DNA from: an uncultured Collinsella sp.
Lineage (GTDB): Bacteria > Actinomycetota > Coriobacteriia > Coriobacteriales > Coriobacteriaceae
DNA length: 15,452 nt
NCBI GenBank assembly: GCA_902496275.1
Contig: CABVAC010000048.1
Location: 1-15,452, forward strand
Reading direction: 5' to 3'
Shown: positions 1 through 5,550 of the stretch, piece after piece
How positions within the stretch are numbered: position 1 is the first letter of the stretch
Layout of the letters: every line of letters begins with the position of its first letter
The notes under the pieces: model-generated
Databases searched by the model: none
The model's input: only the letters and a program-made list of their open reading frames with translations
What the model was told of the DNA's origin: nothing
Position numbers and translations under genes: made by a program

Positions 1-57
1 GCGGGTGGTTTCTGATGCGGCGCGCTGCGCGCCCCGCACAGGCTAAAGCCCGTAATC

Positions 58-93
58 AAAAAGGGCCGCCCCGGATTACCCGGAGCGGCCCTT
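58..93 (-). terminator. Rho-independent terminator of the EF-G-like gene
   Basis: A 9-bp stem (AAGGGCCGC at 61-69 with GCGGCCCTT at 85-93), extended inside by CCGG/CCGG around a short ATTA loop, is followed on the minus strand by a run of five T (58-62). It lies about 35 bases past the stop codon of the gene at 128-2203 and is correctly placed to end its transcript. The plus-strand side has no T run, so it probably works only for the minus strand. Bases 1-57 hold a small GC-rich hairpin near 19-33 and no gene I can support. Confidence 0.85.
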
Positions 94-127
94 GCATCGG
101 CATGTATGTTACAGGCAAAGCCACACG

Positions 128-2203
128 TTACTTGGCGCGGCCCTCCTCATAGCGCTCCACGAGCTTGGCCTGAACGTCATAAGGCACCTGCTCATAGCCA
201 GCGGGCTTCATGGTAAAGTCGCCCGTGCCGCGCGTGATAGAGCGCAGGCGCGTCGAATAATCCGTCAGCTCGGCCAGCGGAGCCTGTGCGATGACCACGG
301 TGTCGCCGCGTTCATCGGTCTCCATGCCCGTCACGCGACCGCGCGAGGCCGAGATGTCGCCCATCACGGCGCCGGCGTAGCTCTCGGGGATCGTCACCGT
401 GATTTCCTCGATGGGCTCCAGCACCACCGGGTCGGCATCGGCGCATGCCTTGCGCAGGCCGATGCGTGCCGCCGCGCGGAACGCCATCTCGTTGGAGTCG
501 ACGCTGTGATACGAGCCGTCGTACACCGCGACGCGAATGCCCGTGAGCGGATAGCCGGCAATAATACCGTCCTTCATGGTCTCCTGGACGCCCTTGTCCA
601 CGGCGGGAATCAGCGAGCGCGGAATGCGACCGCCCACGACCTCGTCCACGAACTCATAGCCGTCGCTCGTGCCGTCGGGCCCAATGAGCGGCTCCACGCG
701 CAGCCAGCAGTCGCCGTACTGACCGGCGCCGCCGGTCTGCTTCTTGTGGCGACCCTGGGCGCTCGCCGTGCGGCGGATGGTCTCGCGATACGGAATGCGG
801 ATCGGCACGCTCTTGGCGGCGACCTTGGTGCGGTCCTCCAGACGGTTGAGCAGCACCGAAACCTGCGCCTCGCCCACTGCCGAGATGATGGTCTGGCCGG
901 TCTCCTCGTCGCGGTCGATGCTCATGGTCGGGTCTGCCTTGCAGGCCTTCTCGATAAACGTGTAGAGCTTCTCTTCGTCGCCGCGGTTCTCGGCTTCGAT
1001 GGCGATGCGGTACTGCGAGTTGGGGAACTTAAACGCCGCAGCCTCGACCTTACCGGTAATGGAGAGCGTATCGCCCGTCTCGGCAGCCAGCTTGGGCGCC
1101 ACGATGATGTCGCCGGCATAGGCATGGCCAACCTCGGTCATATCGCGGCCGCACATCACATACAAGTGAGCCAAACGATCGCTCTTGCGGGTACGCGCGT
1201 TGACCAACTCAAGACCCGGCTCAAGCGTGCCCGTCAGCACCTTGATAAAGCTGATGCGGCCCTGCTGCGGATCGGCCAGCGTCTTAAACACAAACGCCAC
1301 CGGACGGTCATCGTCACTCGAAATCTTAAGCGAATCACCGTCGATGAGCGGCATCTCGCCGTAGTCGGTCGGCGCCGGGAAGTACGTGGCGATGTCGTCC
1401 ATCAGCGAGTTGACGCCCTGCTCCTTAATGCAATCGCCCGCAAAGACCGGCACAAAGATGCGCTCGGCGATCGCCTTAGACAGCAGGCCTTCAAGCTCCT
1501 CCTGCGTCAGCGTCTCCTCGCCTTCCAGGTATTTCATCATCAGCTCGTCGTCAGCCTCGGCCACCAGCTCGCACAGATGGTCATGGGCCTCCTCGGCCTG
1601 GGCACGATACTCCTCGGGAATCTCCAACTCAACGGCCTCGGCGCCGTTGCAGTGGCGCGCCTTCATGCGCACCAGGTCGATGATGCCGTCAAAGTCCTCG
1701 CCCTCGCCCCAGGGAAGGGTCACGGCGCCCAGGCGCGTGCCAAAGCGCTCCTGCAGCAGGTCCATCGTGGTCGCAAAGCTGGCCTCGGAGCGCGACAGGC
1801 GGTTTACGAACACCGCGCGTGCCAGGCGTAGGTCCTCGGCGGCATACCAGAGCTTAACCGTCGTAGGCTGCGGGCCGGCCTCGGCGTCGACCACAAACAG
1901 AGCCGTCTCGCAGACGCTCATCGCGGCAAAGGCGTCGCCGATAAAATCGGGGTAGCACGGGGCATCGAGCACATTGATGCGAGCGCCCTTCCAGTCGATC
2001 GGCGCAATGGTCGTCGAGATGGAAAACGCACGCTTGACCTCTTCGGGGTCATAGTCGAGCGTGGGCTTGGTGCCGTCGTGGCCGCCAAGGCGGGCGGTCT
2101 TGCCGGAAAGGTGGAGCATGGCCTCGGCGAGTGAAGTCTTGCCCACCCCGCCTTGGCCTACGAGCACCACGTTCCTTACGTTACCGGTCTTGGGAGCACC
2201 CAT
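128..2203 (-). CDS. EF-G-like translation factor (EF-G2 type) with degenerate GTPase motifs
   Basis: A 691-residue paralogue of elongation factor G, a ribosomal translocase. The start is ATG at 2203, six bases after a strong AAGGAGGT; the frame stays open to 2314 but without a ribosome site there. The G domain has a P-loop, GQGGVGKT (16-23). EF-G domain IV is clear (GRHKKQTGGAGQYGD), as is domain V (SASRGRVTGMETDERGD). The GTPase centre is odd. G3 reads DAPCYPDF (80-87) instead of DTPGHVDF, losing the Gly and the catalytic His. G4 reads NRLS (134-137) instead of NKxD. Switch I has KRAFSIST in place of RGITI. Actinobacterial EF-G2 is known as an EF-G paralogue reported to lack normal ribosome-dependent GTPase activity. 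The gene stands alone with its own terminator. The canonical fusA is not in this window. A role beyond translation-factor homology is unknown. Confidence 0.9.
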   Translation of the reverse strand: MGAPKTGNVRNVVLVGQGGVGKTSLAEAMLHLSGKTARLGGHDGTKPTLDYDPEEVKRAFSISTTIAPIDWKGARINVLDAPCYPDFIGDAFAAMSVCETALFVVDAEAGPQPTTVKLWYAAEDLRLARAVFVNRLSRSEASFATTMDLLQERFGTRLGAVTLPWGEGEDFDGIIDLVRMKARHCNGAEAVELEIPEEYRAQAEEAHDHLCELVAEADDELMMKYLEGEETLTQEELEGLLSKAIAERIFVPVFAGDCIKEQGVNSLMDDIATYFPAPTDYGEMPLIDGDSLKISSDDDRPVAFVFKTLADPQQGRISFIKVLTGTLEPGLELVNARTRKSDRLAHLYVMCGRDMTEVGHAYAGDIIVAPKLAAETGDTLSITGKVEAAAFKFPNSQYRIAIEAENRGDEEKLYTFIEKACKADPTMSIDRDEETGQTIISAVGEAQVSVLLNRLEDRTKVAAKSVPIRIPYRETIRRTASAQGRHKKQTGGAGQYGDCWLRVEPLIGPDGTSDGYEFVDEVVGGRIPRSLIPAVDKGVQETMKDGIIAGYPLTGIRVAVYDGSYHSVDSNEMAFRAAARIGLRKACADADPVVLEPIEEITVTIPESYAGAVMGDISASRGRVTGMETDERGDTVVIAQAPLAELTDYSTRLRSITRGTGDFTMKPAGYEQVPYDVQAKLVERYEEGRAK

Positions 2204-2441
2204 GATGACCTCCTTGCAGGGCCGCGCGCAATGCGCGACGCCAACGGGGAGAGTTCGTGGTCGGTGCCGTCCCGGGAGCAGCATGGTCGGCAGCCGAGCC
2301 GACTCACCCTCCAAATGTCCTATGCCACCACCCTACCCTCACGGGCGGCTGCCCATGCATGCCTTTCGGCACGCGTATGAATACAGGCGGCGAGAGGAAG
2401 AGACAAGCTTGTAAGGCAATTATTGAACCCCGTCGATGTCA
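2204..2441 (-). other. Leader region of the EF-G-like gene, no gene seen
   Basis: About 240 bases lie between the importer terminator and the EF-G-like start. The only clear signal is the ribosome-binding site AAGGAGGT (minus strand, about 2209-2216). Small dyads occur, such as CGCGC-att-GCGCG near 2224-2236 and GTCGGC/GCCGAC near 2285-2304, but nothing amounts to a recognisable riboswitch. Short open frames here have no supporting ribosome site. Confidence 0.4.
2378..2406 (-). promoter_or_regulatory. Tentative promoter of the EF-G-like gene
   Basis: On the minus strand TTGTCT (2401-2406) is spaced 17 bases from TATTCA (2378-2383), which would give a leader of roughly 170 bases. Both boxes are only partial matches to TTGACA/TATAAT. 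A better -35-like TTGACA at 2437-2442 has no -10 at proper spacing and overlaps the preceding terminator. Low confidence. Confidence 0.2.
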
Positions 2442-2480
2442 ACAAAAAGCCGCCACAGACCGTAAGACCTGTGGCGGCTT
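2442..2480 (-). terminator. Rho-independent terminator of the amino acid ABC importer operon
   Basis: A perfect 12-bp stem (AAGCCGCCACAG at 2447-2458 with CTGTGGCGGCTT at 2469-2480) and a 10-base loop are followed on the minus strand by TTTTTGTT. It lies about 35 bases beyond the ATPase stop codon and closes the three-gene importer transcript. Confidence 0.9.
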
Positions 2481-2513
2481 CGCCTCAATTAATAGTTGAG
2501 TAAATACCTGAGC

Positions 2514-3278
2514 CTATCCCTCGATACGGCTCAAGAACTCACGCGTGCGCCGCTCGCGCGGATGGTCGATGACCTGCTCGGCAGGACCCTCCTCGACAAT
2601 ACGACCGCCATCCATAAAGACCACGCGGTCGGCAACATCGCGCGCAAACTGCATTGCGTGGGTCACGATCACCATCGTCATGTTCTGCGCAGCGAGGTCC
2701 TTAATGACGCGCAGCACCTCGGCCGTCAGCTCGGGATCGAGCGCCGAGGTCGGCTCGTCAAAGAACAGGATCTCCGGGTCGAGCGCTAGGGTGCGGGCAA
2801 TACTCACGCGCTGCTGCTGACCGCCCGAAAGCTCACACGGAACCTTATTCTCGTTGCCCACAAGCCCCATCTGCGCGATCAGCTCGCGCGCACGCGCCTC
2901 CACCTGCTCGCGCGGGCGCTTGAGCACACGGATCGGAGCGTCGGTGATGTTTTTCATCACGGTATAGTGCGGGAACAGGTTGTAATTTTGGAACACCAGG
3001 CCGAATCGCGAGCGCGCCCGCTTGGGCACATCGCCTTTCGCATACACCGTGCCCGAGCCCGCGTCCGTCGCAACGGCAAGGTCGCCAAACGAAAGCGAGC
3101 CGCCGTCGAGCGTCTCGAGCAGCGTGGCGCAGCGCAGCAGCGTAGACTTACCGCCGCCCGAAGGCCCGATAATCGCCACGACCTCGCCACGCTTTACCTC
3201 GAGCGAGATATCCTTGAGCACTTCATTGCCGCCAAACGCCTTGCGCGCGTTCGATATATTCATTACCGTTCCGGACAC
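2514..3278 (-). CDS. Polar amino acid ABC transporter, ATP-binding subunit
   Basis: This cytoplasmic ATPase powers amino acid import with the permease and binding protein encoded upstream. All nucleotide-binding motifs are intact: Walker A GPSGGGKST (38-46), Q-loop Gln97 in LVFQNYNLFPHY, signature LSGGQQQR (150-157), Walker B LFFDEPTSALD (171-181) and H-loop His207 in IVTHAMQFA. The length of 254 residues is normal for the GlnQ/HisP-like family. I prefer the GTG start at 3278 because GGAGGT sits about five bases before it. The in-frame ATG at 3290 would put that GGAGGT inside the gene and has no ribosome site of its own. The gene is last in the operon, 173 bases after the permease, and is followed by a strong terminator. 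The substrate cannot be read from an ATPase. Confidence 0.95.
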   Translation of the reverse strand: MSGTVMNISNARKAFGGNEVLKDISLEVKRGEVVAIIGPSGGGKSTLLRCATLLETLDGGSLSFGDLAVATDAGSGTVYAKGDVPKRARSRFGLVFQNYNLFPHYTVMKNITDAPIRVLKRPREQVEARARELIAQMGLVGNENKVPCELSGGQQQRVSIARTLALDPEILFFDEPTSALDPELTAEVLRVIKDLAAQNMTMVIVTHAMQFARDVADRVVFMDGGRIVEEGPAEQVIDHPRERRTREFLSRIEG

Positions 3279-3303
3279 GGGAACCTCCATGTGTTTGAGA
3301 AGT

Positions 3304-3412
3304 CAGCGAGCGTGTGGATGACGAGACAATGTGCTTCGAAAGAGGAGCGCCGCGTACTTCTGTACGCAAGCGACAGCTTGAGAAGCAGATTGGCCGTCAG
3401 ACACGCGCGCAG
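3304..3412. repeat. Intercistronic structured repeat, copy A
   Basis: This is a large imperfect stem enclosing a 44-nt core (3338-3381). The core runs GAAAGAGGAGCGCCGCGTAC, loop TTCT, GTACGCAAGCGAC, AGCTTGA, and contains a perfect GCGTAC/GTACGC hairpin. The flanks pair with each other: CTTC side 3331-3337 with 3382-3387, AAT region 3327-3330 with 3389-3392, TGACG at 3319-3323 with CGTCA at 3395-3399, and GCGTGT at 3310-3315 with ACACGC at 3401-3406, separated by small bulges. The element lies between permease and ATPase genes. The same core, in the same orientation, recurs in the other gap of this operon with unrelated arms. I do not recognise it as a named RNA family. A role in mRNA stability or subunit stoichiometry is inference. 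Confidence 0.7.
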
Positions 3413-3423
3413 CGTCGAGCAGT

Positions 3424-3445
3424 CCGCCGTTCGTTAGAACGGCGG
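3424..3445 (-). other. Perfect hairpin just after the permease stop codon
   Basis: CCGCCGTTC (3424-3432) and GAACGGCGG (3437-3445) form a 9-bp stem with a GTTA loop, starting seven bases beyond the permease stop. No T run follows on the minus strand (next bases are ACTGCTCG), so it is unlikely to be a full terminator. A barrier to 3' exonuclease or a partial attenuator is more plausible (inference). Confidence 0.6.
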
Positions 3446-3451
3446 AACGAT

Positions 3452-4144
3452 CTAGTCATGATAATAGTCCAGCTTCTTTTCGGCGGCGCCCAGCAGCATC
3501 TCGACCACAAAGTTAAAGACCCAGTAAATCAGCGCCGCAATCGCAAACGGCACCATGCTCACTTGCGAGGCAACCAGCGCCTTGGCCGTCGAGAACATCT
3601 CCCCCACGCCAATGGCAAATGCCAGCGACGTGTCCTTGACCAGCGTGATGATCTCGTTGCCCATCGCCGGCAAAATGCGCTTAGCGACCTGCGGCATCAC
3701 AATGTACAAAAAAGTCTGCAGGCGCGAGTAGCCCAGCACCTCGGCGGCCTCATATTGACCGCGCGGAATGGACTGCAGGCCCGAGCGATAGATCTCGGCA
3801 AAGTAACCGGCGTAGTTGATGATGAACGCCACGACGCACGCCGTCCACTTGGAATCGGGCGTGAGCGAAATGCCAAACACGTAGTACGGGGCAAAGTAGA
3901 TCGCAAACATCTGCAGCATAAGCGGCGTGCCGCGCATCACCGAAATATAGATGCGCGCAATCCAACGCAGCGGCGCGACCTTGCTCATGCGCATAAACGC
4001 CACGGGGATTCCCAGCGGAATCGACCCGAGCAACGTCAGCACAAACAGCTGCAAGCTGACCAAGAATCCCTGGCCAAGCATCTGCATCATGACCTGAATA
4101 GACAACCCAAGCTCTCTTTCACAGTAACGGAACAGCGAACCCAA
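3452..4144 (-). CDS. Polar amino acid ABC transporter, permease subunit
   Basis: An inner-membrane permease of the HisM/GlnP family, about 230 residues as usual. About five hydrophobic segments are visible, from GFLVSLQLFVLTLLGSIPLG near the N-terminus to FAIAALIYWVFNFVVEMLL at the end. The hallmark cytoplasmic EAA loop is present (EAAEVLGYSRLQTFLYIVMP), which docks the ATPase. The N-terminus is uncertain. The longest frame begins with TTG at 4144 and has no obvious ribosome site. ATG codons at 4090 and 4087, about 18 residues in, are alternatives preceded by a weak CAGG. The first membrane segment is kept in either case. The gene sits 111 bases after the binding protein gene. Structured repeats precede and follow it. 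The C-terminal LDYYHD end is complete. Confidence 0.93.
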   Translation of the reverse strand: MGSLFRYCERELGLSIQVMMQMLGQGFLVSLQLFVLTLLGSIPLGIPVAFMRMSKVAPLRWIARIYISVMRGTPLMLQMFAIYFAPYYVFGISLTPDSKWTACVVAFIINYAGYFAEIYRSGLQSIPRGQYEAAEVLGYSRLQTFLYIVMPQVAKRILPAMGNEIITLVKDTSLAFAIGVGEMFSTAKALVASQVSMVPFAIAALIYWVFNFVVEMLLGAAEKKLDYYHD

Positions 4145-4150
4145 TGCTAA

Positions 4151-4257
4151 AGCGGGTTTTCCAGGTGCCCGAGTTTGCCGTGAAAGAGGAGCGCCGCGTA
4201 CTAAATGTACGCAAGCGACGGTTTGAACGGCAAAATCGGGTGCCTGGGAAAGCCGCT
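4151..4257. repeat. Intercistronic structured repeat, copy B
   Basis: The second copy of the element has a 45-nt core at 4182-4226. It is the same as copy A except for the loop (TAAAT instead of TTCT) and two bases near the 3' end (GGTTTGA for AGCTTGA). It is enclosed by 31-nt arms, 4151-4181 and 4227-4257, that align without gaps: 26 Watson-Crick pairs, three pairs that are G-T when read on the plus strand, and two mismatches. The right arm runs into the stop codon of the binding protein gene. The left arm ends seven bases before the longest-frame start of the permease. The arms share no sequence with those of copy A, so only core and foldback are conserved. Confidence 0.75.
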
Positions 4258-5116
4258 ATTTGAGCACCCAGTTGTCGAAGGAAAGACCGTAGCTCGCATA
4301 CTTGTCGCACAGGTCCTTAACCGTGCCGTCCTCGTAGAGCGCCTTGAGCGACTCGGTCACAGCATCGGCCGACTTGGTGTCGCCTTTCTTAAAGCCAACG
4401 GCGTAGTGCTCGCTGGACAGCGGCTCATCAAGCTGCGTGTAGGCATCGGGCTTGGCGGCAAGCTGATACTGGGCAATCGAAAGGTCGCACGCCACAGCAT
4501 CGACCGCACCGCTCTCGAGCTGCATAAAGGCCGTGTTGTACTCGCCGATGGTATCGAGCGTGGCAAACGTCGCCGCCAGATCCTTCTGATCACCCTCGAG
4601 CACGTCCTGCGCAGCGGAATCGGTCTGGGTAATCACGGTCTTGCCGGCAAGATCGTCCCAGCTCTTGATACCCGCGTCCTTCTTGACCACCAGCACCTGT
4701 TCATTGAGCATGTACGGCTCGGAGAACGTGTAATCGTCCTCGCGGCCCTCCTTGGTAAAACCGTTCCAGATGCAGTTGATGGCGCCGGAGTTGAGCAGTG
4801 TGTCCTTGGCATCCCAGTCGATGGCCTCGTATTTGACCTCCCAGCCCTGCTTATCGGCAACAGCCTTGGCCAGATCGAGATCAAAGCCGGTGTACTCGCC
4901 ATCGTCGCCTACAAAGCCGTACGGAGGATAGGACTTATCAAAGCCCACCACGAGCTTCTTGGACTCCGCAGCGCCCTTCACATCCTTGGCCGCGGCAGAA
5001 CCAGCAGCGGAGCCCTTGCCGGCACCACCGCCGCAGCCGACAAGACCAAGGCCAAGCACCGTGGCAAGCGAGCCGGCTAGACCAACAAACTGACGACGAG
5101 ACATATCGGTATTCAT
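4256..5116 (-). CDS. Amino acid ABC transporter substrate-binding lipoprotein
   Basis: A 286-residue extracellular binding protein that delivers a polar amino acid to the permease. The start is ATG at 5116, six bases after AAGGGGG; an upstream in-frame GTG at 5137 would put that site inside the gene. The N-terminus combines a twin-arginine motif (SRRQFVG, 6-12) with a lipobox (LVGC, Cys28), predicting Tat export and lipid anchoring. A Gly/Ser/Ala linker follows. The mature part is a type 2 periplasmic-binding fold of the family 3 solute-binding kind: LVVGFDKSYPPYGFVG, then GEYTGFDLDLAKAVAD, then an INCIWNGFT segment. The exact substrate is not readable, though the family favours glutamine, cystine, histidine or arginine. 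It is first in the operon, directly behind a recognisable promoter and dyad. Confidence 0.95.
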   Translation of the reverse strand: MNTDMSRRQFVGLAGSLATVLGLGLVGCGGGAGKGSAAGSAAAKDVKGAAESKKLVVGFDKSYPPYGFVGDDGEYTGFDLDLAKAVADKQGWEVKYEAIDWDAKDTLLNSGAINCIWNGFTKEGREDDYTFSEPYMLNEQVLVVKKDAGIKSWDDLAGKTVITQTDSAAQDVLEGDQKDLAATFATLDTIGEYNTAFMQLESGAVDAVACDLSIAQYQLAAKPDAYTQLDEPLSSEHYAVGFKKGDTKSADAVTESLKALYEDGTVKDLCDKYASYGLSFDNWVLK

Positions 5117-5134
5117 GGTATTCCCCCTTGATGG

Positions 5135-5188
5135 CACTTTAGTTAAGTAAAGTGAGTCATGTAACGTTCAGAATCATACACTTTAGTG
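5135..5188 (-). promoter_or_regulatory. Putative operator: paired CACTTTA/AAAGTG dyads
   Basis: CACTTTA (5135-5141) and TAAAGTG (5148-5154) form a perfect inverted repeat with a six-base spacer. A related palindrome, CACTTTAGTG (5179-5188), sits in the spacer of the importer promoter next to the -10 box. Both share the CACTTTA half-site. This arrangement suggests a dimeric regulator binding over the promoter and in the leader. The regulator is unknown and no regulator gene lies beside the operon. The first dyad could also act as a small hairpin in the mRNA leader. Confidence 0.45.
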
Positions 5189-5201
5189 GGATAGAGTACA
5201 A
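5173..5201 (-). promoter_or_regulatory. Promoter of the amino acid ABC importer operon
   Basis: On the minus strand TTGTAC (5196-5201) and TATGAT (5173-5178) are separated by exactly 17 bases. The -10 box matches TATAAT at five of six positions; the -35 matches weakly. The predicted start near 5166 gives a leader of about 50 bases before the ATG at 5116. The position directly upstream of the first importer gene supports it. Confidence 0.6.
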
Positions 5202-5212
5202 GGGAGGGCTTG

Positions 5213-5282
5213 CCCGGCGCGGGCGGGGAGCGGCGCGGAATTAAGTTTCCTGCTCTACAGTCCTGCGCAAGACGGAAAGCAC
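5213..5282. repeat. Decayed copy of the neighbouring palindrome's left half
   Basis: The segment 5232-5282 aligns without gaps to 5324-5374. Both have GGCGCGGA, a TTAA-containing middle, the identical run TGCTCTACAGTCCTGC, then CA, GACGGA and finally CAC. The upstream CCCGGCGCGGG at 5213-5223 also resembles the palindrome arm. This copy has no matching right half nearby, so it looks like a truncated or diverged member of the same repeat family. Confidence 0.6.
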
Positions 5283-5287
5283 GCATG

Positions 5288-5457
5288 GAGCACTAGGTTG
5301 GAGCACCCGGCTGGGTGGCGCCCGGCGCGGAGTTTAATTTGCTGCTCTACAGTCCTGCTCACGACGGAGGCCACATTAAGTGGCCTCCTGTTCGTGCGGA
5401 ACTCGCGACAAATTAAACTCCGCGCCGGGCGCCACCCAGCCGGGAGACAACGTGCTC
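5288..5457. repeat. Long near-perfect palindrome of about 170 nt
   Basis: Perfect 36-nt arms lie at 5306-5341 and 5409-5444. They extend outward through GTTG/CAAC (5297-5300, 5448-5451) and GAGCAC/GTGCTC (5288-5293, 5452-5457). Inward, the pairing continues through CACGA/TCGTG and a central perfect 9-bp hairpin, GGAGGCCAC-attaa-GTGGCCTCC (5366-5388). No credible protein is encoded; an 84-codon minus-strand frame (5255-5509) is an artefact of the palindrome. It lies between two divergent genes, where no terminator is needed. This fits a non-autonomous mobile repeat or a structured transcript better than a terminator. Confidence 0.8.
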
Positions 5458-5504
5458 GGAACCTTAAATAGCCTCCTCTCCAAACGGGCACGTTGAATGC
5501 ACGG

Positions 5505-5510
5505 TACAAT
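5505..5510 (+). promoter_or_regulatory. Possible -10 box of the RNA methyltransferase gene
   Basis: TACAAT on the plus strand, about 40 bases before the ATG at 5551. No good -35 box is found 16-18 bases upstream. The same TACAAT hexamer occurs upstream of three other genes in this window, which gives it some weight. Confidence 0.3.
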
Positions 5511-5550
5511 TGCTTCGGACTTTTCTTTTATTTAATAGTGGGGTTAATTC

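Noticed and set aside
92..1831. A 579-codon plus-strand open frame
   Set aside because: It runs antisense to the EF-G-like gene, whose protein is clearly homologous to a known family. The antisense product has low-complexity His/Arg/Ala/Leu composition and no ribosome site; such frames are common in GC-rich genes.
3338..3381. Known riboswitch in the conserved core (lysine, c-di-GMP-I, preQ1 or guanidine classes considered)
   Set aside because: Short resemblances such as AGAGG and TACGCAAGC do not extend to the conserved junctions of those classes, and the position is between genes rather than in a leader.
5232..5374. CRISPR-like direct repeat pair
   Set aside because: Only two units, diverged from each other, with the second one half of a palindrome; no array and no cas genes.
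5255..5509. An 84-codon minus-strand open frame in the importer-methyltransferase gap
   Set aside because: It reads through the long palindrome and has no ribosome site or family resemblance.
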